19,817 nt of DNA from Nostocaceae cyanobacterium CSSed10_463m. GTDB lineage: Bacteria; Cyanobacteriota; Cyanobacteriia; Cyanobacteriales; Nostocaceae. The stretch covers positions 1 through 19,817 of the forward strand of contig PWQB01000540.1 of the NCBI GenBank assembly GCA_003556955.1, read 5' to 3'. Position numbers and translations under genes: made by a program. Position 1 is the stretch's first letter, and each line of letters opens with the position of its first letter. Below are positions 6,460-13,270 of the stretch, in pieces. The notes under the pieces are model-generated. The model worked only from the letters and a program-made list of their open reading frames with translations. It was not told where the DNA came from and did no database searches.

Positions 6460-7074
6460 TCAAAACTTTTTCGCTGTATGGGTAATTAAGTCAAACTCAA
6501 ACCTTTCCTTTGGATCAGTTTCTCCATAAACATTAAAGGTCACAGTTGGTTCCTCACCTACTGCTTCCACACTGTGAATTGCATCGGGAGTGAAGCTGAC
6601 AATATCTCCTGGAAATAAAGTAATTTCTCCGGTAGGTGTAATTTTGTCTTCATAATCAGGGCTGGGTGTACGTCGCCAAGAGGTGTTTTTTTCTTGACCT
6701 TTTAGTACAGCCACAATTCCCCAAGTCCCATGATTGTGAATAGTTGAACGGGTTCCCGGTGCAAATGTTACCGTTTGCACAGTTAAGGGAAAACCCAATT
6801 CATCATACAGGAGTAAAACAGAGTTTCCGGTTTCCGGATCAGGTTCTGAATATTGACTTTGTACCCAGTAGGAATTTACAATCAATCTCCTGACCAGCAT
6901 TCGGATTTCTGGCAAACAACTTGATTCTTCGTCCACCCCATTAAGAACATCTTCTACCTCAGTTAAAAACCGATATAGACGATAATTTTCTCTTAATAAA
7001 TCCCATGCTCTTACGGATTTACAAGACTGATATTCTCCATTTCCAGTTACAAGCCAATCCTTACCTTGGATCAT
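6460..7074 (-). CDS. Cysteine dioxygenase-like cupin protein
   Basis: A 204-residue cupin of the cysteine dioxygenase (CDO type I) family, which oxidises cysteine to cysteine sulfinate with Fe(II) and O2. The three-His metal site is visible: H113 and H115 in TIHNHGTWG, and H167 in DAIHSVE. The 52-residue distance between the second and third His equals that of mammalian CDO (H88-H140). The cupin strands VAVLKGQEKNTSWRR and ITLFPGDIVSF are conserved. Other thiol dioxygenases (for example 3-mercaptopropionate dioxygenase) share the fold, so substrate is not proven. The ATG follows the stop of the 54-aa ORF by two bases (TAACAATG), implying coupling. Its context next to oxidase and nif genes suggests a role in heterocyst sulfur or O2 metabolism. 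Confidence 0.85.
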   Translation of the reverse strand: MIQGKDWLVTGNGEYQSCKSVRAWDLLRENYRLYRFLTEVEDVLNGVDEESSCLPEIRMLVRRLIVNSYWVQSQYSEPDPETGNSVLLLYDELGFPLTVQTVTFAPGTRSTIHNHGTWGIVAVLKGQEKNTSWRRTPSPDYEDKITPTGEITLFPGDIVSFTPDAIHSVEAVGEEPTVTFNVYGETDPKERFEFDLITHTAKKF

Positions 7075-7076
7075 TG

Positions 7077-7241
7077 TTACATCAATTGAGAAGACTGGGG
7101 TAACACCAATATAGGAGGAGTAATATTACTGGGAGTACCAGGTACAGAAGGTAAAGGAGTAATGGTAACTACAGGAAATACAGGTTGAGAGTTGGGATTC
7201 TCAGATAAAGACATGGGTTGATAGGTGGAAAAATCATTCAT
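7077..7241 (-). CDS. 54-aa Pro/Ser/Thr-rich microprotein (unannotated small ORF)
   Basis: A 54-codon ORF beginning MNDFSTYQPMSLSENP and ending ILVLPQSSQLM before TAA. Its composition is unusual: about 11 Pro, many Ser/Thr, and no Lys or Arg. The middle reads PVVTITPLPSVPGTPSNITP. It starts 27 bp after the TPR gene stop, and its own stop is two bases ahead of the cysteine dioxygenase ATG, so it fills the gap between two co-directional genes exactly. There is no good Shine-Dalgarno at the ATG at 7241; an in-frame ATG at 7214 is an alternative. I recognise no family. It could be a disordered linker or partner peptide, or a translational coupler for the dioxygenase. Confidence 0.55.
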   Translation of the reverse strand: MNDFSTYQPMSLSENPNSQPVFPVVTITPLPSVPGTPSNITPPILVLPQSSQLM

Positions 7242-7268
7242 GGCCGTTGATTGTTTATCCTTAACTAA

Positions 7269-7829
7269 TTAATCTTCTTCTTCGGCTGGTCTGGTTAAAA
7301 TATCCAGTAGGATTCCGGCTCCAAAATCATTATCTTTGTCAATTTCTTTGACTCGATTACTGATTTCTTTAGCCTGCTCAATTTCCCCTAATTTTGCCAA
7401 TAACATTCCAGAAGCGGCATAAGCATTTAAGTACAACCTGATTTGGGGTTCCTCTTGCCGTTTAACCAATATAGGCTGAAGTTGTTCCCAATCTTCTGGA
7501 AACTTTTCTACTTCTTTAATTTTACCTAAAACTTTAATTGCAGTTTGTAGCGCTAGTGAATAATTATTTTTATAATAAAAAAATCTATATGCTGATACTA
7601 AAATATCAGTATTTTCCCCAGCCTGTTCTAAAGCTTGATGAATATACTTCTCTGATTCTGAAGTGTTTTCCCAAGTTTGTGCTGCTAAGACTAATAAATT
7701 TTTGACATTTTCAGGAACCTGAAACCATGAGAATTGATTTGCATCAAGCATAATTCGTAATGCCTCTTTCAGAGGAGCTTCGCTAACGTAATTCTTAATT
7801 CGACCGCAGAAGGCGGGCAGGATGCCCAC
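7269..7829 (-). CDS. TPR-like helical protein downstream of coxC
   Basis: An all-helical protein of up to 186 residues with TPR-like helix pairs: NVKNLLVLAAQTWENTSESE, EKYIHQALEQAG, SAYRFFYYKNNYSLALQTAIKVL, and YAASGMLLAKLGEIEQAKEI. It probably mediates protein contacts. The start is uncertain. The only upstream start in frame is GTG at 7829, inside a dispersed repeat (7812-7838), and the following residues NYVSEAPLKEAL are encoded by what looks like another Nostoc repeat. The first convincing native start is ATG at 7751 (MLDANQFSWF), giving 160 residues. The acidic tail AEEED is followed 27 bp later by the 54-aa ORF. Co-orientation with cox and cysteine dioxygenase suggests one transcription unit. 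Confidence 0.7.
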   Translation of the reverse strand: MGILPAFCGRIKNYVSEAPLKEALRIMLDANQFSWFQVPENVKNLLVLAAQTWENTSESEKYIHQALEQAGENTDILVSAYRFFYYKNNYSLALQTAIKVLGKIKEVEKFPEDWEQLQPILVKRQEEPQIRLYLNAYAASGMLLAKLGEIEQAKEISNRVKEIDKDNDFGAGILLDILTRPAEEED

Positions 7830-7838
7830 CCCACAATA
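7812..7838 (-). repeat. Dispersed 27-bp Nostoc repeat, copy 1
   Basis: The reverse complement matches 14944-14970 at 26 of 27 bases (core TGTGGGGTGGGCAT then CTGCCCGCC or TTGCCCGCC). It forms the apparent 5' end of the TPR gene, so an intergenic repeat may have replaced the native start region. This copy keeps only one arm of the hairpin seen in copy 2. Confidence 0.75.
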
Positions 7839-7874
7839 TGATTCAACTTGCCCCTATAACTCGCCCACAGTACT

Positions 7875-8462
7875 TTAAAACAGGGGGAGAATGTACACTA
7901 ATGTGAATAGCACAATCCAGATAATGTCTACAAAGTGCCAATACATTTCTGCCATTTCAATGCCAGTATGTTGGGTAGCAGAATAATGACCGGGAAGACG
8001 CGATCGCCACACTACACCTAAAATTAATAAAACTCCCACAAATACGTGTAAGGCGTGGAAGCCAGTCATGATATAAAAGCAACTGGAGAACACGTTAGTG
8101 GTCAATCCATAGCCTAAATTCATGTACTCATAAATCTGACCCCCTAAGAAAGTCACGCCCATGAGTGCGGTAATAATATACGCAAACCGCATTCCGATGA
8201 GATTATTCCTTTTAATCGCCATATCACCTAAATGAATGACGAAACTACTCAATACCAAAATACCGGTGTTGATAGCGGGTAAAAATAATTCTACTTCTGT
8301 TCCTTCTGGAGGCCAAACTTCTGTAATTCCTCTAAAGAACAAATACGTGGCAAAAAAGCCCCCAAACATCAATGATTCAGAGCAGAGGAATGTTAACAGT
8401 CCCCAAACGCGTAAATCTGGATGGTCTTTTTGGTGATGTTCACTCGTTGTAGCTACGGTCAT
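7875..8462 (-). CDS. coxC: Cytochrome c oxidase subunit III
   Basis: A 195-residue integral membrane subunit of the heme-copper oxidase, with about five transmembrane helices: residues ~20-43, 63-81, 91-108, 128-147 and 172-193. Family marks are DLRVWGLLTFLCSESLMFGGFFA near the N-terminus, the FHALHVFVG helix, and the C-terminal MYWHFVDIIWIVLFTLVYIL. Length suits bacterial five-helix CoxC. The ATG at 8462 has AGAGGG nine bases upstream. It is the third gene of a coxBAC set, separated from coxA by a 118-bp spacer with an inverted repeat. It is probably the heterocyst cox2 copy, judged from its closeness to patB and fdxB. Confidence 0.95.
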   Translation of the reverse strand: MTVATTSEHHQKDHPDLRVWGLLTFLCSESLMFGGFFATYLFFRGITEVWPPEGTEVELFLPAINTGILVLSSFVIHLGDMAIKRNNLIGMRFAYIITALMGVTFLGGQIYEYMNLGYGLTTNVFSSCFYIMTGFHALHVFVGVLLILGVVWRSRLPGHYSATQHTGIEMAEMYWHFVDIIWIVLFTLVYILPLF

Positions 8463-8480
8463 ATTATTTACCCTCTAAGA

Positions 8481-8565
8481 ATTTTGGATTTTAGATTGCC
8501 AATTTTAGATTATTGAAAATGAAAGAATCCATTAATCCATTAATCCAAAATCTAAAATCCAAAAT
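8481..8565. repeat. 17-bp inverted repeat in the coxA-coxC spacer
   Basis: ATTTTGGATTTTAGATT (8481-8497) is a perfect inverted match to 8549-8565. The right part also carries tandem AATCC and AAAATC(T/C) units. In the coxA-coxC mRNA this would be a long AU-rich hairpin located between the two coding regions. It is a dispersed-repeat type common in Nostoc and may act as an mRNA processing or stability element. Confidence 0.75.
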
Positions 8566-8580
8566 CTAAAATTGTTTGAT

Positions 8581-10254
8581 TTAGGCACTAATTTCTGGAA
8601 TACCAGATGATTGTGTTTGACTATGGCCATAGTCGTAAGGGCCATGAGTCACTACAGGTAATACTTCCCAGTTTTCAATTATCGGTGGGGAACTGGTTGT
8701 CCATTCTAAGCTCAAAGCTTGCCAAGGATTATCACCTGCTAATTCTCCTTTACGCCAACTTTGAATAATGTTGAAGGTAAAAGGAATGACTGATATCCCC
8801 AAAACAAATGCACCAATGGTACAAAGTTGATTTAAGTCAATAAATTGGGGGTCATACATAGCGACTCTGCGGGGCATTCCTTGCAAACCTAACTTGTGCA
8901 TGGGTAAGAAGGTCAAGTTAGTACCGATAAAGGTCAGGACAAAGTGAATGCGTCCCCAGGCTTCATTCAGCTTGCGTCCGGTCATTTTGGGGAACCAGTG
9001 ATAAATACCGGCATAGATGCCAAACACGGAACCACCAAAGAGAACGTAGTGGAAATGTCCGACTACATAATAAGTATCGTGGACGTGAATATCAAAGGGA
9101 GCGGTTCCCATTGTTACGCCGCTTAAACCACCCATGACAAACATCGACAATAAGCCAATGGCGAAAAGCATGGCACTGGTGAAGCGAATTTTACCACCCC
9201 AAAGGGTAGCAACCCAGGCAAAAATTTTCACGCCAGTCGGCACAGCCACAATTAGGGTGGAAATAGTGAAGAAGATCCGCATCCAACCGGGTGTACCACT
9301 GGTAAACATATGGTGTACCCAGACGAATAAACCAACAACGCAAATAGCTACAGTAGAGTAGGCGATCGCTTTATAACCGAAAATTGGCTTACGGGCGTGA
9401 ACTGGCACTACTTCCGACATAATGCCGAAAATGGGCAGAATCATTAAATATACTGCCGGGTGAGAATAAAACCAGAACAAATGTTGATAAAGAACGACGT
9501 TACCGCCTGTATCTGGTTTAAAGAAGGATGTGCCAAAGTTGAGGTCAAACAATAACAGCACCAAACCCGCAGCTAACACAGGTGTAGAAAGTAAAGCCAG
9601 GACAGAAGTTGCTAAGATAGCCCAGCAAAATAAGGGTAGCTGATCCCATTTCATACTGGGAACCTTCATCATCAGGATGGTAACAACGAAGTTCACCGAA
9701 CCCAAAATAGAGGAAGTTCCCACTAAAACAATAGCTAGTATCCACAAAGTTTGAGCTATGGGTGCTGTTACTAAGCTCAATGGTGGGTAAGCTGTCCAAC
9801 CAGATTGAGAACCACCAAAAATAAAACTAGCTAAAACGAGAAATCCTGCTACTGGGTTCAACCAAAAGGCGATCGCATTTAGCTTGGGAAAGGCCATATC
9901 CCTCGCACCAAGCATTAAGGGGATGAGATAATTACCAAATCCCCCAATTGCACTGGGGACAATCCACAGAAAGATCATAATCGTCCCGTGGTTGGTCATG
10001 AAGGCGTTATACAAATTGGGGTTGAGGAAATCTGAATCTGGCGTTGCTAATTCCACACGCAAAGCCATCGCCATCAATCCACCAATGAGATAAAACACAA
10101 ATGCTGTTACCAGGTATTGAATCCCAATCACCTTGTGATCAACATTAAATGTAAAATAGTCTTGCCATTTCCACGCCTGGGGATGGTTCCCTTGATGGGA
10201 TTGCATTTGATTTCCTGCGGGTGGCGTGTTCCCTGGAAATTGTACCTGTGTCAT
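8581..10254 (-). CDS. coxA: Cytochrome c oxidase subunit I
   Basis: The catalytic subunit of aa3-type oxidase, 557 residues from the ATG at 10254 (MTQVQFPG). Metal ligands are all visible: heme a H89 and H402, CuB H265, H314 and H315, heme a3 H400, and the cross-linked Tyr Y269. The K-channel lysine is K343 (PTGVKIFAW), and N108/D119 are likely D-channel residues. The CuB motif reads YSHPAVY, not GHPEVY, which assigns it to the A2 class that lacks the helix-VI Glu. The frame is open 28 codons further, but that part translates a heptamer repeat and is not protein. ATG at 10206 with AGGAAA upstream is a second, shorter start. It removes O2 using cytochrome c or plastocyanin electrons. Confidence 0.96.
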   Translation of the reverse strand: MTQVQFPGNTPPAGNQMQSHQGNHPQAWKWQDYFTFNVDHKVIGIQYLVTAFVFYLIGGLMAMALRVELATPDSDFLNPNLYNAFMTNHGTIMIFLWIVPSAIGGFGNYLIPLMLGARDMAFPKLNAIAFWLNPVAGFLVLASFIFGGSQSGWTAYPPLSLVTAPIAQTLWILAIVLVGTSSILGSVNFVVTILMMKVPSMKWDQLPLFCWAILATSVLALLSTPVLAAGLVLLLFDLNFGTSFFKPDTGGNVVLYQHLFWFYSHPAVYLMILPIFGIMSEVVPVHARKPIFGYKAIAYSTVAICVVGLFVWVHHMFTSGTPGWMRIFFTISTLIVAVPTGVKIFAWVATLWGGKIRFTSAMLFAIGLLSMFVMGGLSGVTMGTAPFDIHVHDTYYVVGHFHYVLFGGSVFGIYAGIYHWFPKMTGRKLNEAWGRIHFVLTFIGTNLTFLPMHKLGLQGMPRRVAMYDPQFIDLNQLCTIGAFVLGISVIPFTFNIIQSWRKGELAGDNPWQALSLEWTTSSPPIIENWEVLPVVTHGPYDYGHSQTQSSGIPEISA

Positions 10255-10269
10255 AAGCGATTTTGGATA

Positions 10270-10314
10270 ATTCGTAGTTCGTAGTTCGTAATTCGTAATT
10301 CGTAATTCGTAATT
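10270..10314. repeat. STRR: heptanucleotide tandem repeat (ATTCGTA)n upstream of coxA
   Basis: Six 7-bp units: ATTCGTA, GTTCGTA twice, then ATTCGTA three times, followed by ATT. It lies in the 123-bp coxB-coxA spacer and creates a spurious N-terminal extension of the coxA frame, which explains over-long gene models. Confidence 0.9.
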
Positions 10315-10377
10315 TAAAGAATGAGTACAATTTCTCAATGATTTTTGTTACGAATTTTCAACTACGCATGATTTTGA

Positions 10378-11349
10378 CTACTTCTCAAGTTGTGCGAGGG
10401 TGACTGCACTTATTCCCAAATCATGAATATGGGGAGCGAGAAATTCTGAAGTTGATAACTCAGCCGGATTAACTGCAACGGCTTGGTTGAGGTCTGGTTT
10501 TACCGCCATCTGGCTTTGTGTTAACCAGCTATCAAATTCTTCTGGGGTGTGGACAATTACTTGAGTCCGCATGGAACCGTGATAACCACCACACAATTCT
10601 GCACAAACTACAGGATATGTACCTGGCTTGGTGGCGACAAATCTAAGTTGGGTAGCGATACCGGGAAGCGCGTCTTGTTTTAACCGGAATTGTGGAACCC
10701 AAAATGAGTGAATGACATCCTGTGCTGACAGATTAAGTTGTACATCAGCACCAACGGGAACGTGTAACTCGCTCGTGGTAATGCCACTATGGGGATAGTT
10801 AAATATCCAGGCGTACTGCATTCCTTGGACATCTACAATTAAGTCGGCTTGTTTACCCTGTGAGGTGGGAGCCGCACCAATTCCAATTTTGCCGATATTT
10901 GCAGAGGCTGAACTACTATCAAGAGTAGCTGCTAGAGCGGTTCCATTGCCATGAGCAACATTAGCCACAGCATGGGGATGACTTCCCGGCTCAAATCCGC
11001 CCATTTGGTTGTAAACATTTACACTGTAAATCCCTAAACCAATTACAATCACGGCGGGGATGGCTGTCCAAAAGATTTCTAAGGGAACGTTACCTTCTAT
11101 TGGTGTACCATCGGTATCATCACCGCGACGGCGACGATATTTAACCAAAAATATGAGAATGCTTCCTTCTACAATCAGAAAGAGTGCGATCGCAATGGTA
11201 AACATGACATTAAAAAATCCGTCTACCAAAGGTGCTTGTTGAGATGCTTGTACTGGTAATAGATTATGATTGTATCCCAGCCAAATACTGATTGCCGAAA
11301 TTACTAATCCAGCAATCAAAGTCCATAATGAAACAGGAACTTTTTGCAT
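10378..11349 (-). CDS. coxB: Cytochrome c oxidase subunit II
   Basis: The 323-residue subunit that carries the CuA centre and accepts electrons from cytochrome c or plastocyanin. There are two N-terminal membrane helices (about residues 8-25 and 45-69), a third hydrophobic stretch (about 91-112), and a periplasmic/lumenal cupredoxin domain. CuA ligands are H214 (VIHSFWVP), C249, E251, C253, H257 and M260 in CAELCGGYHGSM. A Ser/Ala-rich insertion at ~133-165 precedes the domain. The ATG at 11349 has GCAGG about nine bases upstream. It is first in the coxBAC order. The 640-bp gap upstream implies its own promoter. Confidence 0.96.
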   Translation of the reverse strand: MQKVPVSLWTLIAGLVISAISIWLGYNHNLLPVQASQQAPLVDGFFNVMFTIAIALFLIVEGSILIFLVKYRRRRGDDTDGTPIEGNVPLEIFWTAIPAVIVIGLGIYSVNVYNQMGGFEPGSHPHAVANVAHGNGTALAATLDSSSASANIGKIGIGAAPTSQGKQADLIVDVQGMQYAWIFNYPHSGITTSELHVPVGADVQLNLSAQDVIHSFWVPQFRLKQDALPGIATQLRFVATKPGTYPVVCAELCGGYHGSMRTQVIVHTPEEFDSWLTQSQMAVKPDLNQAVAVNPAELSTSEFLAPHIHDLGISAVTLAQLEK

Positions 11350-11991
11350 ATATGCTACCTGCTCTTTTAGCGGTCATTAAAGGTTTGATTTTCTGGGTAA
11401 ATGTAGGAGACCATGATTGGATATCAAGTCAAGACTCGCGCTCTTGTACAGACGCAATTCTTCGGGTCTTTCCCTACCTCCCAGTTCATCGCATCCTGCG
11501 CTTTTGATGTATCACCTTAGCCAAACAAGATAATGCGTTACTTTTTTTCTGGCGTTGTTTTGATTATTATCATGTTATTCTCGGCTACTAGTTTTTACAT
11601 TTTCACAGGTCAGCGTTTTTTGTTTTCACTTATTAAACTTCTAGCTCACTCTTACAAAAATTGGGGGAATTTTCCAGATAATTTCATATCTTTCCCCCCA
11701 AAACTTAACACCATATTTAGATTTTTGTGACTCAAGCTGCTTCCACGGTAACAAATTTAGATACTCCCAAATGACACCGTTAGTCTTAAGATTGATTAGA
11801 CTAGTTTAGCCGCAAGTATGAATTTGTTAATAATTAACAATTTAAGATTTACCATTATGTTTACTGTGAACTCTTTGCTAGTTACAGTCAGTATCTATTA
11901 TTCCCCTCTAATTACCTTGCTTTGTGCCTTTGTGCTTGATTACCAGATTACCCTTTCTCAGCAAAAAAAACTGAAGCAAATCACTAAAGCC
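11350..11991. other. Gene-free interval upstream of coxB
   Basis: Non-coding as far as I can see. It holds a hairpin, TTGGGGGAA (11661-11669) with TTCCCCCCAA (11692-11701), and many AT-rich stretches. I found no GTA-N8-TAC box. The heterocyst promoter of coxB should be here but is not recognisable by eye. A run of eight T lies on the minus strand just after the fdxB stop (near 11964-11971), without a convincing stem. Confidence 0.5.
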
Positions 11992-12285
11992 TTAATTGTC
12001 TAATACAGCATGGGTGTAGCAATTCTTCGGACATATCCGTGAGCAAGCTTCACAACCAATACAGTTTTCAGGATGAGCTACAACCATTACTTTGCGCTCA
12101 ATTTCATCATCATCTTCATCCTCTACAAATTCCCCATCTTCATTGAGAGCTTTCAATGTTAATACATTGTGACCACATATTTTAAAGCATCTGCCACAGC
12201 CGATACATTTTTCAAAGTCAATCTCCTGGGCAAATTTAGGTGTCCAGGTGTTACCTCCGAATGTCAATCCTGTTAGTTGTGCCAT
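11992..12285 (-). CDS. fdxB: Ferredoxin III, nif-specific, 2[4Fe-4S]
   Basis: A 97-residue bacterial-type ferredoxin with two Cys clusters: C27, C30, C33, C37 ([11 protein letters not shown]) and C75, C78, C81, C85 ([12 protein letters not shown]), plus an extra C89. A very acidic insertion, [16 protein letters not shown] (about 49-64), separates the two cluster motifs. The N-terminal [15 protein letters not shown] is characteristic of the nif-associated ferredoxin III family. It is a candidate electron donor in nitrogenase assembly or function in heterocysts. The ATG at 12285 is nine bases after TAGG. It is divergent from patB across 985 bp, so the two probably have separate promoters in one regulatory region. 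Confidence 0.93.
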   Translation of the reverse strand: MAQLTGLTFGGNTWTPKFAQEIDFEKCIGCGRCFKICGHNVLTLKALNEDGEFVEDEDDDEIERKVMVVAHPENCIGCEACSRICPKNCYTHAVLDN

Positions 12286-12675
12286 GAATAAACGCCTACG
12301 AATTTCTTTCTACATTAATCATTATCCTAACCTAATATTATTCTCTTGTTTAACAGTAAAGCGATTATTTTTTATCGAATTAAATTTTCCTGACTTCTTC
12401 TCAAGTCTCATACAAATCTAGCTATATCTGCTATTAGATGAAATTTATTATCAATAATTTGGTGACTGCATTTAGTAGCATTTTATTTCTTACATATAAC
12501 CGAAATTATATATAATTCTAATTTTCGTCCCAATCCAGCTATTTTATATTCTAGCGGCAATTAACCTGTGTATTTACCAATATAAATAAATACCAATTAT
12601 TAATACATCAAATTAAATTGATGCAAAAAGCATTGACACTTTTCTTTAACAACAAGCATAAATATATAACAGATA

Positions 12676-12689
12676 GTATTATTGCATAC
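12676..12689. promoter_or_regulatory. Candidate NtcA-binding site GTA-N8-TAC
   Basis: The sequence is GTATTATTGCATAC, a perfect match to the NtcA consensus for nitrogen control in cyanobacteria. It is 582 bp from patB and 391 bp from fdxB. No well-placed TA-N3-T box follows at the usual 20-24 bases on either strand, so activation from it is uncertain. A TTGACA-type promoter just upstream could be modulated by it. Confidence 0.5.
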
Positions 12690-13025
12690 ATTTTATATGT
12701 TTATTTATGACATCCAATAGTTTCTATTTTGTTATTTATCAAATAAAAATACCTCATTTTTCCTTCAGTTAGCCATCTTCTTTTTTGGATTAATAAAATA
12801 TCTTGTTCATTTCTTCATACATTTGCAAAAATGTATATTCAGTAACAGAAATTTAATGGGAATCAAATATTAAAATTATTAATAAAGAAAAGGAATTATC
12901 TTCACAAAATACATCCATGTTCTACAAAAACAATTGGGGAAATAGTTTAAGCTCAAACAAAACAGTTCACAATCAAGTTTTAATTAAAGTCTTAAGAAAA
13001 CTTTCCTAGCTCATTATGAACAAAC

Positions 13026-13053
13026 TTGCCTAATTATTTATGAAAATTATAGT
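13026..13053 (+). promoter_or_regulatory. Candidate patB promoter
   Basis: TTGCCT (13026-13031), a 16-base spacer, then TATAGT (13048-13053). It resembles a sigma-70 promoter and would give a leader of about 210 bases to the patB start. A hairpin with AAGAG/CTCTT arms at 13083-13100 lies in that leader. Found by eye only, and AT-rich DNA makes chance matches easy. Confidence 0.3.
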
Positions 13054-13270
13054 TAATAAAGCAGTAAGTTAAAGCTAATTTCAAGAGCAAAAAAACTCTT
13101 TTAATTGGATGTGTAATTTAAATATGTATGTGGGGAATTATTGCAGCAAGTAGAGATTATTTTTGCTGAAAATATAATTTGGTGGCAAGTGATAAATAGT
13201 GAAGCAACATCCAGGAGAGACTTAAACCAAACATCTCAACAATTAGAGTGGGAAGAAGCCCGATAGCCGT

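Larger units (their letters stand above)
12286..13270. other. 985-bp AT-rich divergent regulatory region between fdxB and patB
   Basis: No ORF or RNA gene is supported here. It is unusually long and AT-rich. It contains a perfect NtcA-type palindrome (12676-12689), a TTGACA hexamer at 12633-12638 with CATAAA 18 bases later, a TTGCCT-N16-TATAGT pair at 13026-13053, and a small AAGAG/CTCTT hairpin at 13083-13100. Long leaders are plausible for both divergent genes. Confidence 0.6.

Noticed and set aside
10255..10338. N-terminal extension of coxA to 585 aa
   Set aside because: The extra 28 residues (NYELRITNYELRTTNY-like) are a translation of the ATTCGTA heptamer repeat.
11413..11730. Plus-strand small ORFs upstream of coxB (about 35 and 65 aa), one with AGGAG before its ATG
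   Set aside because: No recognisable family. They lie antisense in the expected coxB promoter region and the hydrophobic one is AT-driven. Not supported.
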